64,000 nt of DNA from an uncultured Oscillibacter sp. GTDB lineage: Bacteria > Bacillota > Clostridia > Oscillospirales > Oscillospiraceae. The notes beneath the pieces are model-generated. The model searched no databases. It had not been told where the DNA came from and was given only the letters and a program-made list of their open reading frames with translations. A program made the position numbers and the translations under genes. The stretch is from assembly GCA_947382875.1 (NCBI GenBank), contig CANDBG010000001.1, positions 1-64,000 of the forward strand. Reading direction: 5' to 3'. Shown in pieces: positions 8,757 to 18,169 of this stretch. The first letter of the stretch is position 1. Each line of letters opens with the position of its first letter.

Positions 8757-8786
8757 TTTTCTTTTCTCTCGTAAGAGAAAAGAAAA
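8757..8786. repeat. Perfect 13-pair hairpin
   Basis: TTTTCTTTTCTCT and its exact complement are separated by CGTA. No T run follows on the plus strand. It may be a dispersed intergenic repeat or a processing site ahead of the next gene. Confidence 0.6.
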
Positions 8787-8890
8787 TGGGGGGTTCAAAT
8801 TTGGACCAGCCATTTCGAATGGCTGTCTTGCGCCCGCGCCGTGAGGCGCGTCCACAATGTTTCCTGGAAAGGAAAAGGGAGGATCTGTCG

Positions 8891-9613
8891 ATGCGACAAA
8901 ATGAATTGGATGTGATTCGGGGGGCGGCGCTGGTGAGTATGATTCTTTATCATACCTGCTGGGACCTTGCCTGGATGTTCGGAGTCCATATGCCTTGGTA
9001 TCAGGGGTTTTGCGCCTACGTTTGGCAACAGTCGATCTGCTGGACTTTTATCCTGCTCTCGGGCTATTGCTGGTCCTTGGGCCGCCACCCGCTGAAACGT
9101 GGCCTCTTAACTTTTGCCTGCGGCGCGCTTATTACCGCCGTTACCGCCCTCTTTTTACCCGAAAACCTCGTCTTCTGCGGCGTGCTAACCCTCTTGGGCG
9201 GTTCCGCCTTGCTCCTCATTCTCTTACGACCCGCGTTGGAAAAACTCCCCGCCCGCCTGGGTCTCGCGGGGAGCTTCCTCCTGTTCCTCCTCTTCCGGGA
9301 CATCAATTCCGGTTGGCTCGGCTTCGAGGGCGTTCACGTCGCCGCCCTTCCTTCCAGCCTCTACCAAAACCATTTCACTGCCTGTCTTGGCTTTCCACCC
9401 GCCTCCTTCTTCTCTACCGACTACTTCTCCCTCTTACCCTGGTTTTTCCTCTTTCTGTCCGGCTACTTCCTTTACCGCCTCCCGCACACCCCGAAAAACA
9501 ACGAACGCCCCCTGCCGCTTCTGGCGGCTGTCGGAAGGCGCTCGCTGCTCATTTATATGCTGCATCAGCCCGTCGTTTACGGAGTTCTATTGGCGCTGCA
9601 TCAACTTTTTTAA
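8891..9613 (+). CDS. DUF1624 (HGSNAT-like) membrane protein
   Basis: This 240-residue polytopic protein opens with NELDVIRGAALVSMILYH, the arginine/histidine-containing first helix typical of DUF1624, a family related to heparan-alpha-glucosaminide N-acetyltransferase. About seven membrane segments follow, one containing LLPWFFLFLSGYFLYR, and the protein ends with a short segment holding LLIYMLHQP. The family is thought to move acyl groups across membranes, but the substrate here is unknown. ATG at 8891 is chosen for its AAGGGAGG; longer forms lack this. Its stop overlaps the stop of the opposite histidine kinase gene by four bases. Confidence 0.75.
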   Translation: MRQNELDVIRGAALVSMILYHTCWDLAWMFGVHMPWYQGFCAYVWQQSICWTFILLSGYCWSLGRHPLKRGLLTFACGALITAVTALFLPENLVFCGVLTLLGGSALLLILLRPALEKLPARLGLAGSFLLFLLFRDINSGWLGFEGVHVAALPSSLYQNHFTACLGFPPASFFSTDYFSLLPWFFLFLSGYFLYRLPHTPKNNERPLPLLAAVGRRSLLIYMLHQPVVYGVLLALHQLF

Positions 9614-12600
9614 CAAAGTACCTGATCTAACGTTTCCAGCAGTTTTTCAATGTCAATCGGTTTCGCTATGTGTCCGTTCATGCCGCAGCGCAACGCCTCT
9701 TTCCGGTCCTCTTCAAACGCATTCGCGGTCATCGCCAGAATCGGTATGTTCGCCAGCTTCGGATTATCCAGATTCCGGATTACCCGCGTCGCTTCATAGC
9801 CGCCCATGACCGGCATCTGTACATCCATCAGCACTAACCGGTAATACCCCGGCTCCGACTTCTTCAGCATCTCTACCGCCGCTTCGCCGTTTCCGGCAAT
9901 TTCCGTCTCGAAGCCCGCTTCCCCTAAAATTGCAACCGCAATCTCCTGGTTCAGCTCATTGTCCTCCGCAAGAAGAATCCGGCCCGTATGACGGTTCGCG
10001 GACAAGGCTTCCAACGGATTCCTTACCTCTTCTTCCTGGGCCATCAGCGATTTTAAGCACTTGCGCAGCTCCGACGAGAACAGCGGCTTCCGGCAAAAGG
10101 CCGATACACCCGCTTCCCGGGCCTCCTCCTCAATGTCCGACCAGTCGTAGGCTGTCAGGACAATGATCGGGACATTATCGCCCGTCTCCTGACGAATCCG
10201 CCGGGCCACCTCTACGCCGTTCATGTCCGGCATCAGCCAATCCAGAATGTATACACAATAGTTGTCGTTCCGCGTCACGGCCTGCCGTGTGCGCAAAACC
10301 GCTTCCTTGCCCGAGAGCGTCCACTCCGCACGCATCCCGATCTGTTGGAGCATATACGATACACTGTCGCAGGTGTTGTAGTCGTCGTCCACCACAAGCG
10401 CACGTACGTCCTTCAGCTCCGGAATGGCCTGGACCTCCTTGCTCTCCGTCGGCAGGCGGAACATCAGCGACACAATGAATTCCGTGCCGACACCCTGGCG
10501 GCTCCGAACCTCAATAAATCCGTTCATCATGTCAACGATGTTCTTCGTGATCGCCATTCCAAGACCTGTGCCCTGGATGCCGCTGATGGTGGAAGTGCGT
10601 TCCCGCTCAAACGGTTCGAAAATGTGTGCGACAAATTCTTCACTCATGCCGATGCCGGTATCTTTAATTAAAAATTCGTAATTTGCAAAACCGGCCGCTG
10701 CGCTCTCTTTTTCCGTAATTCGGATGCTGACGGAACCGCCTGCGGTGGTGTATTTGATCGAATTGCTGATCAGATTCAGCAGAACCTGATTCAAACGCAG
10801 TTTGTCACAGTAGATTTCTTCATGCGTAATGTCTACGGCGTCGATGTACAAATCCAGCTGCTTTGAGTGGATGTCCGCCTGGATGATGCTGTGAAGGCCG
10901 TGGAGAATTTCCGGAAGACTGCACAGTTCTTCGTCCAGGTGAATCTTGCCGCTCTCTATGCGGCTCATATCCAGTATGTCGTTGATCAGGCTCAGCAGGT
11001 GGTTTCCGGAAGTCATGATTTTTTTCAGATATTCCTCTACCTGATCCTGCCGGTCAATGTGGGTAAGCGCCAGGTTCGTAAAGCCGACAATCGCATTCAT
11101 CGGCGTGCGGATATCATGGGACATATTGGAAAGGAAGGTGCTTTTTGCACGGCTTGCCCGCCGCGCCTGAGAGAGCGCGTCTTCCAGAATCGTCTTTTTC
11201 TCCAGCTCCCGGCGGGTTTCCTCGTCCACGCTGCGGAAGCCCAATACCATGCCCTTTTGCCCCGCCCAGGTTCCGGCTCGGACCGTCTTCATCTGGTAAA
11301 AGCGCATTTCCTCGTTTACAACTGCCCGGTAGTTGACATAATAAATCTTCTTCTTGGCCAGTTCCCGGCGCAGGTGCTCCGGCGAGGCTGCCGCCCGCAT
11401 CGCCTCCTGATCGTCGGCGTAAACATATTTCTGAATGTACTGCTCCATGCACTCCTGGTACGGGACGCCCGCCGCGAAAATCTGGTCGGAAAAATGATCG
11501 CTCTGCTCGTCCACCCGCAGGGGGAATCCGATGCCGGTTTCCAGGTCAAAGAAGCTGACAAAGCTATAATCTATGCTGAGGGCGTGTACCAGCTCCGCTT
11601 GCCGGCGTTCGGTCTCGGCACGTTCCTCCTTTTCCCGCAGCTTTTGGTCGGTGCAATCCAGAAGGAACCGCTGGTAGAACAATTCCCCGTTTTCCTCAAT
11701 CAGCTTCACGTTGCCCATAACGTGAAGCTCTTTTCCGTCCGGGTGACGGACAAGATACTCAATGTTGACGTTATCGCCAACTTTGTCCAGCTGCCGGATG
11801 CACGTCCGCAGGCGCTCCTTGTCCTCCTCGGCAACGGTGGAAGCAACCGTGTCAAAGCCCTCGGATAACTCCTCCTGGGTGGAATAGCCCAGGATGGTCA
11901 GCGCGGCGCGGTTTACGCTGAGAATGCGGGAGCCGTCCAGAGAGTGGCACATAACGCCGCAGTCCATGGAGGTGAACAGTGCTTCCAGGGTCTGGTTTTT
12001 CTGCACGATTTCCTGCTCGTACGCCCGCTCCTGGGTGACATCGATGGCAACGCCCACCGTGCCCATGACGCTGCCGTCCAGGTCGTAGAGGGGCGATTTG
12101 TAAGTCGTCAGCAGACGCAGGCCCTCGCCGGTCTGGATGGTTTCCTCGGAAATGCAGGTTTCCCGCTTGCGCATGACCTCCGCTTCGGACTCGATGCAGG
12201 CGGGATCATCGTGCTCTACGTTCCAAATGTAGGCGTGGCCCCGGCCCTGAACGTCGTCCTTCGCCTTGTTGACGGTGGCGCAGAAGCTGTCGTTGACTTT
12301 TTCGTGAATGCCGTTTTTGTCCTTGTACCAAATCAGGTTTGGCACACTGTTGATGGTCGCTTCCAGGAAGTGACTGGTTTCCCAGGCGTCCTTTTGCTGC
12401 TTGCAGCGCTCCTGCCAGCGGGTGAAGTGGAATTCACCTTCCTCCCGGGACAGCGGCAGACGCCAGAGGTCCGCAACCTCCGGCAGGCAGTCCGTCAGAA
12501 GGGGCAGCGTCGCTGCATCGGTCAAAAGGATGCATTCGGCTTCCGGGCGTTTGGCGTCCAGGAGCAGGCGCAGTTGCTCCACGGCTTCGGTTCCCTGCAA

Positions 12601-12762
12601 GGCGGCGAAGATGACGTCGGAAGCCGCCGCCAGCTCTGCCGACGGCTCCAGACTTTCGCTGAAGGCATAGGTAAAATGCTCCAAGGGGACAGCCTTTCTT
12701 ACATGGGAAAACACATTGGGTTCCTGCCCGACGAAATAGAAGCGGATATGGCAATGGTACAT
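9610..12762 (-). CDS. Hybrid sensor histidine kinase with PAS and two receiver domains
   Basis: This is a 1050-residue soluble signalling protein. In order: a degenerate receiver-like region (1-115), PAS (about 128-250), PAS (about 255-375), a third PAS-like region (385-520), a HisKA domain with phospho-accepting H549 in MSHDIRTPMNA, an ATPase domain with NLISNSIKY and DTGIGM, receiver 1 with D841 in LDWLMPD, and receiver 2 with D980 in MDVQMPV. No membrane segment or output domain is visible, so it probably senses an internal cue and passes phosphate to a separate partner. No partner gene is adjacent. The start at 12762 follows AGGGAGG, whereas the longer form does not. Confidence 0.9.
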   Translation of the reverse strand: MYHCHIRFYFVGQEPNVFSHVRKAVPLEHFTYAFSESLEPSAELAAASDVIFAALQGTEAVEQLRLLLDAKRPEAECILLTDAATLPLLTDCLPEVADLWRLPLSREEGEFHFTRWQERCKQQKDAWETSHFLEATINSVPNLIWYKDKNGIHEKVNDSFCATVNKAKDDVQGRGHAYIWNVEHDDPACIESEAEVMRKRETCISEETIQTGEGLRLLTTYKSPLYDLDGSVMGTVGVAIDVTQERAYEQEIVQKNQTLEALFTSMDCGVMCHSLDGSRILSVNRAALTILGYSTQEELSEGFDTVASTVAEEDKERLRTCIRQLDKVGDNVNIEYLVRHPDGKELHVMGNVKLIEENGELFYQRFLLDCTDQKLREKEERAETERRQAELVHALSIDYSFVSFFDLETGIGFPLRVDEQSDHFSDQIFAAGVPYQECMEQYIQKYVYADDQEAMRAAASPEHLRRELAKKKIYYVNYRAVVNEEMRFYQMKTVRAGTWAGQKGMVLGFRSVDEETRRELEKKTILEDALSQARRASRAKSTFLSNMSHDIRTPMNAIVGFTNLALTHIDRQDQVEEYLKKIMTSGNHLLSLINDILDMSRIESGKIHLDEELCSLPEILHGLHSIIQADIHSKQLDLYIDAVDITHEEIYCDKLRLNQVLLNLISNSIKYTTAGGSVSIRITEKESAAAGFANYEFLIKDTGIGMSEEFVAHIFEPFERERTSTISGIQGTGLGMAITKNIVDMMNGFIEVRSRQGVGTEFIVSLMFRLPTESKEVQAIPELKDVRALVVDDDYNTCDSVSYMLQQIGMRAEWTLSGKEAVLRTRQAVTRNDNYCVYILDWLMPDMNGVEVARRIRQETGDNVPIIVLTAYDWSDIEEEAREAGVSAFCRKPLFSSELRKCLKSLMAQEEEVRNPLEALSANRHTGRILLAEDNELNQEIAVAILGEAGFETEIAGNGEAAVEMLKKSEPGYYRLVLMDVQMPVMGGYEATRVIRNLDNPKLANIPILAMTANAFEEDRKEALRCGMNGHIAKPIDIEKLLETLDQVLC

Positions 12763-12877
12763 CTGCCGTTTCCTCCCTCGCACACATATACTTGAACGAT
12801 TTTATTTTACCAACCAAACGGTTCCCTGTCAACCTTCAATACGCACAACCGCCGTATGAATTACACGCGGAGGCCCC

Positions 12878-13498
12878 TTATGCTCCCGCAAAACGGAATA
12901 TAATGCCCGCCGCCGCTGATAAGGCAATGAATACAATCGGGTGCAGATCCTTCACCGGCTTGACATAATTGGTCAGCACGAGCAGAACCGCGGCCAAAAG
13001 AATGCCTTGTAAATTGAAAATCTGCGTCAGACCTTCGGGGAGTGCAAAACGGTTCAGAATGCCGGTCTCCGGCTTAATGGCTTGAATGGCGGTCAGCACT
13101 TCCAGCATCACGGCGATACACGCCGAAGCAATCAGGCCCGTGGACGCAGGCCGCAGGCCGTAAAAGGCCCGGTCTACGTAAGGGTTGTTCCGGAAGCTTT
13201 TCAAAATCGCCGCGACAATTAAAATAACGATGATCGACGGCGTGATTTCGCCTGCCGTTGCAATGACGGCCCCCGGTACGCCCGCGACAGTGTAGCCGAC
13301 GTAAGTTGCCATGTTGATGCCGATGGGGCCCGGCGTCGACTCCGACACCGCAAGCATATTCATTAAATCGCTGTATGTATACCAGCCCGTGGAGGTGCCG
13401 ATGGTCTGTAGAAAGGGAAGCGTCGCCATGCCGCCGCCTACAGCGAACAGTCCGGTTTTGAAAAACTCCCAGAACAGCTTTGCATAAATCGCAATCAT
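12878..13498 (-). CDS. Chromate transporter family protein, second half
   Basis: This 206-residue membrane protein is of the short CHR type. The N-terminus contains FKTGLFAVGGGMATLPFLQ and ESTPGPIGINMATYVGY, both diagnostic for the family. Short CHR proteins work as pairs of inverted halves, and the other half is encoded just upstream with a four-base ATGA overlap. CHR proteins export chromate in some bacteria, but in anaerobes the real anion is often unknown. It belongs to a minus-strand unit with birA and the first CHR half. Confidence 0.85.
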   Translation of the reverse strand: MIAIYAKLFWEFFKTGLFAVGGGMATLPFLQTIGTSTGWYTYSDLMNMLAVSESTPGPIGINMATYVGYTVAGVPGAVIATAGEITPSIIVILIVAAILKSFRNNPYVDRAFYGLRPASTGLIASACIAVMLEVLTAIQAIKPETGILNRFALPEGLTQIFNLQGILLAAVLLVLTNYVKPVKDLHPIVFIALSAAAGIIFRFAGA

Positions 13499-14073
13499 GC
13501 CCGTTTCGCCTCCAGATTCTTCAGAACGATTCCCGCCGCTGCGGACGCCAGTACAAACCAGACCGGGGAAATGTCCAGAAACACGCCTCCGGCCAGTACC
13601 AGCAGGAAAATGGCCGCGGTCCGTTTATCAACGACGGATTTTTTCAGCAGCTTGATCACTGCGTTGAAAATCAAAATGCACACGCAGACCTGAATCCCGG
13701 CAAAGGCGTTTCGTACCCAGGGCAGATCCGCGAAATTGGAGATCAGGGCCGCCAGAAATGAGATGATGACCAGCGACGGAAACACCACCCCCAGCGTGGC
13801 GGCGATTCCGCCCGGCACGCCGCCGTACTTTTGCCCGATAAAGGTCGCCGTGTTTACCGCGATGATGCCCGGCGTACATTGGCCGATGGCGTAATAATCT
13901 GTCAGTTCCTCCTCGGTGGCCCAGCCTTTCGCGTCCACCACTTCCCGCTGTAAAATCGGAAGCATCGCCATGCCGCCGCCGAATGTAATCGCGCCCATTT
14001 TGGCGAACGTCCAGAAAAGCTCCCAAAGCTGCCCGGGCAGGCTCCCGGACTGCGATTTGTTTTTTTCCTCCAT
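13495..14073 (-). CDS. Chromate transporter family protein, first half
   Basis: This 192-residue membrane protein has the paired CHR motifs FAKMGAITFGGGMAMLPIL and GQCTPGIIAVNTATFIG. It overlaps the next CHR gene by four bases, so the two halves are made together and likely form a heterodimer. The ATG at 14073 is supported by AGGAGG at the expected distance; longer forms begin inside birA. The gene starts 13 bases after the birA stop, so birA and both CHR genes appear to form one operon. Confidence 0.85.
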   Translation of the reverse strand: MEEKNKSQSGSLPGQLWELFWTFAKMGAITFGGGMAMLPILQREVVDAKGWATEEELTDYYAIGQCTPGIIAVNTATFIGQKYGGVPGGIAATLGVVFPSLVIISFLAALISNFADLPWVRNAFAGIQVCVCILIFNAVIKLLKKSVVDKRTAAIFLLVLAGGVFLDISPVWFVLASAAAGIVLKNLEAKRA

Positions 14074-14086
14074 ACATTTCCTCCTG

Positions 14087-15091
14087 TTATTCCACGTAGC
14101 CCCAAAGGCCCCGGACCGAAACTTCCCCGGAATGAACCGTCCGGCGGGCGCCGTCCGGACGCTGCACCACGAGTCCAAAATCTTCGTCAATGTCCACGGC
14201 TTCCGCCACTTCCTCGCCGCCGCTGCCCGTCGGCAGAAGACGCACTGTTCTGCCTAAATTCACGCAGTCACGGCAATAGGCCGCGTGATATTCCCGCAAG
14301 CCGCCGTTTCGGAGCGCGGCATAGGCCCGGTCCAATTCTTCCAGCAGCGCCGCGGCCAAACGAGGCCGGGAAACCGGCTTTCCCAACGCTTGCAGCAGGG
14401 ACACCGCGATTTCCTGCACCTCGGGGGAAAAGTCTTCCGGCGTATGCAGCACGTTGATTCCAATTCCCACTACCAATGTGTGAATATGCCAGGCTTCGGC
14501 TTCCAGGGACATTTCCGTTAGAATGCCGCAGAGCTTCTTTCCGTTCAGCACGGGGTCGTTGGGCCATTTCAGCCCCGGACGTACACCGCATACCCGTTCC
14601 ACCGCCTCGCACACGGCCACGCCCGCCAGAGCCGTTACCGGCGGCAGGCGGTCAGGAGACAGGCCGGGCCGCAGAAGGACCGATAAGTAAATCCCCTTGC
14701 CCTTCGGTGACTGAAAAGAACGGTCCATCCGTCCCCGCCCGGCGGTCTGAGAGTCAGCAATGATGGCCGTACCGTCGGGGGCGGAGGTCTGCGCCAGACC
14801 TTTTGCATAGTTATTCGTGGAATCCAATTCCGGAAAACAATGCAGCTCCTGACCAATCACGGCGGTTTTTCCAAGGAAGTTGCGGATTTCGGTTTCCGTC
14901 AGGGCGTCGGGAGCGGCGCGGAGGCGGTAGCCCAGGCCCGAACGGGCTTCGATATCATACCCGTTCCGCCGCAGAGCGTCCACTGCCTTCCAGATGGCGG
15001 CGCGGCTCAGGCCCAGACGGCGGCTGATCTCCTGACCGGAAAGAAAGTCCTCCCGTTCCCGCAGCAGCGTCAATACGGTGTTTCGACTCAT
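14087..15091 (-). CDS. birA: Bifunctional biotin ligase / biotin operon repressor
   Basis: This 334-residue protein joins biotin to acetyl-CoA carboxylase and related carriers. The first 60 residues form a winged helix (SGQEISRRLGLSRAAIWKAVD), so it can also bind DNA as a biotin-responsive repressor. The catalytic part carries GRGRMDR for biotinyl-AMP binding and the lysine in KWPND, and a small C-terminal domain follows. Length matches the two-domain BirA class. GAGGG precedes the start, and a promoter lies at 15127-15155. No biotin synthesis gene is nearby; the downstream partners are chromate-type transporters. Confidence 0.9.
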   Translation of the reverse strand: MSRNTVLTLLREREDFLSGQEISRRLGLSRAAIWKAVDALRRNGYDIEARSGLGYRLRAAPDALTETEIRNFLGKTAVIGQELHCFPELDSTNNYAKGLAQTSAPDGTAIIADSQTAGRGRMDRSFQSPKGKGIYLSVLLRPGLSPDRLPPVTALAGVAVCEAVERVCGVRPGLKWPNDPVLNGKKLCGILTEMSLEAEAWHIHTLVVGIGINVLHTPEDFSPEVQEIAVSLLQALGKPVSRPRLAAALLEELDRAYAALRNGGLREYHAAYCRDCVNLGRTVRLLPTGSGGEEVAEAVDIDEDFGLVVQRPDGARRTVHSGEVSVRGLWGYVE

Positions 15092-15126
15092 GCGTCATCC
15101 CTCTTTTTCGCGAATATACCGCGGTT

Positions 15127-15155
15127 AGTGTAACATATTTTTCGGTGCCTGTAAA
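15127..15155 (-). promoter_or_regulatory. Promoter of birA
   Basis: On the minus strand TTTACA (15155-15150), a 17-base spacer and TACACT (15132-15127) lie just upstream of birA. Confidence 0.5.
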
Positions 15156-15169
15156 CCGCCTGAAAGCGA

Positions 15170-16573
15170 CTATTTGCCGACACAGAACCGGGAAAAGATA
15201 CGGGAAACCATTTCTTCTTTGGCGGTCCGGCCGGTCAGCTCGCCCAGAGCCTCAAGGGCTTCCTCGGCGTCGGTGAGAACGGCGTCGGGGGTGAGACCGT
15301 CCGACAGAGCCTCCCGCGCCCGCCGGACGCCGTTCCGCGCCCGGAAAACGGCTTCTTCCTGACGCTGGTCCGTGAGGAGGCCGCCGGCCTCTTTGGGGTC
15401 TCCGGCGGGGAACAGGTCTGCGACGGCCTGTTCCAGACGGTCGAAGCCCTGACCGGTGACGGAAGAAAGGTGTATCACAGCGGCGGGATTGTTCGCCTTT
15501 CCAATGAAACCGGCGGAACCGGCCCAAATGTTTGTAAGGTCACATTTGGAGTGTATCAGAATCCAGGGTTTTCCGGTTTCGGCAACCTCGTGAAGCAGGA
15601 AGAAGTTTTCCGTTCCAAGCTCCGCGTTTCCCGGCTGGAGGAGCGCGGACTGGTCCATTACCATCAGAATCAAATCCGCGGTTTCCATGGCCTTGCGGGA
15701 ACGCTCCACGCCCTGCTGTTCCACTGCATCCTCGGTGTTTCGGATTCCGGCGGTATCGATGAGCCGCAGCAGCACCCCGCCGCAGACGACTGATTCCTCC
15801 ACGGTATCCCGGGTGGTGCCGGGCACGTCGGTGACAATCGCCCGGTCGAAGCCCGCCAGAGCGTTCAGAAGCGAGGACTTGCCCGCGTTTGGCAGGCCCA
15901 CGATAGCTGTCCGGACGCCCCGTTTGAGCACCTTCCCCCGGCGGCAGGTGTCCAGCAGGCGGGACAGGTTTTCGTCCGCCAGACGCAGGGATTCCGAAAT
16001 TTCTTCCGGCTGTACGTCCGCGATGTCCTCGTCGGGGTAATCGACCACCGCGTAAAATCGGGAGGTGATTTCGAGCAGCGCGTCCTGAACCGGTTCCAGA
16101 ATCCGGCGCAGACCGCCTTCCAATTGGGCGGCGGCGTTGCGGGCGGCGGCGGCGGTTTCCGCATCGATGAGGTCGGCCACCGCCTCCGCCTGGGTCAGGT
16201 CCAGACGGCCGTTGAGAAACGCGCGCTTTGTAAATTCCCCCGGTCCGGCCTGCCGCGCCCCGGCGGAAAACAAGGCCGTCAGCAGCTCCCGCAGAACCGC
16301 TGGAGATCCATGACAGTGAAATTCAGCGGAATCCTCGCCGGTGTAGCTGCCGGGACCGGGAAAGCGTACCGCCAACCCCTGGTCGAGCATCCGGCCTTCC
16401 TGGTCCAGCATTTCACCGTAATAGAGCCTGCGCGGTTCCAGCTCTCCGAAGGCAAGGCCACCGGCATGACGAAACACATGGGCGCAGGCGTCGAAGCAGC
16501 CGTCACCGGAGACCCGCACAATGCCAATGGCAGAGGGCGCGTTTCCCGTGGCAGTTGCGGCGATCAAATCCAT
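15170..16573 (-). CDS. mnmE: tRNA modification GTPase MnmE
   Basis: This 467-residue protein works with MnmG to place the aminomethyl-type group on U34 of tRNAs that read two-codon boxes. The N-terminal folate-binding region begins MDLIAATATG. The inserted G domain has GLPNAGKSS, the DTAGIR switch motif and a late SKCD-type base-recognition motif. The protein ends in CVGK, the MnmE signature with the essential cysteine. ATG at 16573 is chosen because GGAG stands nine bases upstream; the TTG three codons earlier lies against that site. mnmG and rnpA are not in view, so the usual end-of-chromosome cluster is absent. Confidence 0.95.
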   Translation of the reverse strand: MDLIAATATGNAPSAIGIVRVSGDGCFDACAHVFRHAGGLAFGELEPRRLYYGEMLDQEGRMLDQGLAVRFPGPGSYTGEDSAEFHCHGSPAVLRELLTALFSAGARQAGPGEFTKRAFLNGRLDLTQAEAVADLIDAETAAAARNAAAQLEGGLRRILEPVQDALLEITSRFYAVVDYPDEDIADVQPEEISESLRLADENLSRLLDTCRRGKVLKRGVRTAIVGLPNAGKSSLLNALAGFDRAIVTDVPGTTRDTVEESVVCGGVLLRLIDTAGIRNTEDAVEQQGVERSRKAMETADLILMVMDQSALLQPGNAELGTENFFLLHEVAETGKPWILIHSKCDLTNIWAGSAGFIGKANNPAAVIHLSSVTGQGFDRLEQAVADLFPAGDPKEAGGLLTDQRQEEAVFRARNGVRRAREALSDGLTPDAVLTDAEEALEALGELTGRTAKEEMVSRIFSRFCVGK

Positions 16574-16673
16574 GGCAGGCAACTCCTTTCCGTAAAAAAC
16601 GTAGCGGTTTTATTATAGCCGCTTTGCCAAGGGTTTGCAAGGCAAATGCTTTCGTTGTTCCCGCGGAAAATTT

Positions 16674-17185
16674 CGAAAATGTCAAGAGAAAATGCGAAAA
16701 AAAGTATAAAAAATTTTTCAAATCGTCGAGCCGTATTCCGATTATGGAACTTATGCCAGACAGGACGCGGGAAAGCGTGATTGCCGCCGTTGATCGGATA
16801 GAACACTGATTCGGGACGCGCCGATTCCGGAAAATCTTCCGCACGATCACCGTTGACAATGGTGGGGAGTTTGCGGACGTGGAGCGGCTGGAACGTTCCG
16901 CGCTTTGCAAGAGGAAAAGAACAAAGGTTTACTTTTGCCACCCGTACAGCAGTTACGAACGGGGGAGCAATGAAAATGAAAATAAAATGATACGGCGGCA
17001 CTTTCCGAAAGGAACGGATTTCGGAAAAGTGACCGCCGCACAAGTCAAGCGCGCGGAAAGGTGGATTGCGCGCTATCCCCGTAAAATTTTAGGTTGGAAA
17101 ACGTCTGAAATTGTGTTTAATGAGTACATTTCGACGATTTGAAAAATTTTTTATATTTTTTTCGCATTTACTCTTGACATTTTCG
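16674..17185. mobile_element. Decayed IS30-derived element between 55-bp inverted repeats
   Basis: The left arm (16674-16729) and the right arm (17131-17185) are reverse complements with one substitution and one single-base insertion. Between them lies the C-terminal third of an IS30-type transposase. The whole is 512 bases, so it resembles an internally deleted, MITE-like derivative. No convincing target duplication is visible. It fills most of the gene-free stretch between mnmE and the SGNH gene. Confidence 0.7.
16732..17142 (+). pseudogene. IS30 family transposase remnant
   Basis: Reading in one frame gives MELMPDRTRESVIAAVDRIE, an in-frame TGA at 16807-16809, then ITVDNGGEFADVERLERS and, further on, HPYSSYERGSNENENK. 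These match the catalytic-domain end of IS30 transposases: the second aspartate (TVDNG) and the glutamate (ERGxNEN) are kept. The DNA-binding part and the first catalytic aspartate are missing, and the TGA breaks the rest. The reading frame runs into the right inverted repeat, which contains the final stop codon. It cannot encode an active transposase. Confidence 0.85.
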
Positions 17186-17208
17186 GTCTTAACATTTTTG
17201 TGGGCCGT

Positions 17209-18042
17209 TCAGGACGTCTTTACCGCCGGGGCGACGCTGTGGGTCCGGAGGTAATCGCGCCAGAGCCGGCAGCCGGCAGGGTTCAAATGAATGCCGTCAA
17301 AGTTCAAATCCGCCGGAAGGCATCCGTCCGGGCCGGTTACGGATTCCGCGGCGTTTACGTAAAAGCAATCCGTTTCCTCCGCCAGCGCCTCAATGATCTC
17401 GTTATACACGGCAATCCGCTCGTTGTTTACGTAAGACTCCTTTGCGTCCTGCTTCGCGCTGACGGGCAGAATGGACTGTAAAATAATCTGTGTTTCGGGA
17501 TGGTCGTCCCGGATGCGGCGGATGACTTTTTCATATTGATTTTTGAAGTTGTCGGGCTTGGTCCAGCCCAGTTCATTGACGCCGAACATCATATAAATTT
17601 TACCGGGCGTCGTCTGGGCAACGGCATCCAGCAATGGAATTTTGCCGGCGGGCGTCTCCCAGGCCGCCTTTGTGAAAATGGATGAAACCGTCGCGCCGAC
17701 GGCGTAAAAATAAGTTCCATGCTTCAAGCCGCTGTAAAGATAAAAGCCCTCCGTACGGGAATCGCCCAGAAACACGGCGTCGTCGAAATATTCATCCGCC
17801 ACCGGCTCCGAGGCCGCTACCAAGCCGCCGGCGGTTTCCGGAAGCGGGTCTTCTTCCTCCGGGAACGGTTCTTCCGCGCGGGGCGCTTTGATTTCCAAAT
17901 GCACCGCGGCAGGCGGCGGCAGCGGTGCGGAGGCCGGTGAGCTGACGGCCATACTGCGCGAGCCGGCGGAGGTCAAAAGAATGCCCAGCGCGGCGAGCAC
18001 CGCCGCCACGCCTGGCCAGCGTTTTTCAGTTACTCCCTCCAT
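17209..18042 (-). CDS. Secreted or anchored SGNH/GDSL-type hydrolase
   Basis: This 277-residue protein has an N-terminal hydrophobic segment (about 10-27) and a proline- and glutamate-rich linker (35-75), then an SGNH hydrolase fold. GDSR places the nucleophile at S95, GVNELG forms the oxyanion block, and DGIHLNPAG supplies D249 and H252. Such enzymes remove acyl groups from glycans or lipids; the DUF4886/O-acetyl esterase type is plausible, but the substrate cannot be read. The first segment could be a signal or an anchor. ATG at 18042 follows AAAGGGAGA. The IS30-derived element ends 24 bases beyond the stop. Confidence 0.8.
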   Translation of the reverse strand: MEGVTEKRWPGVAAVLAALGILLTSAGSRSMAVSSPASAPLPPPAAVHLEIKAPRAEEPFPEEEDPLPETAGGLVAASEPVADEYFDDAVFLGDSRTEGFYLYSGLKHGTYFYAVGATVSSIFTKAAWETPAGKIPLLDAVAQTTPGKIYMMFGVNELGWTKPDNFKNQYEKVIRRIRDDHPETQIILQSILPVSAKQDAKESYVNNERIAVYNEIIEALAEETDCFYVNAAESVTGPDGCLPADLNFDGIHLNPAGCRLWRDYLRTHSVAPAVKTS

Positions 18043-18169
18043 AGTGATTCTCCCTTTTTGCCTGATCTTCCGTTTCTCTCTTTATTATACCGGTTTCCTC
18101 GAAAAATGTCGAAACAAATTGATAAAAAATAAGCGTCAATTTTGTTTCCATTTTTAGAAATGAGTGGTT

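Noticed and set aside
10867..11868. A 333-codon frame antisense to the histidine kinase
   Set aside because: The kinase domains and catalytic residues are clear on the other strand and the antisense frame has no start signals.
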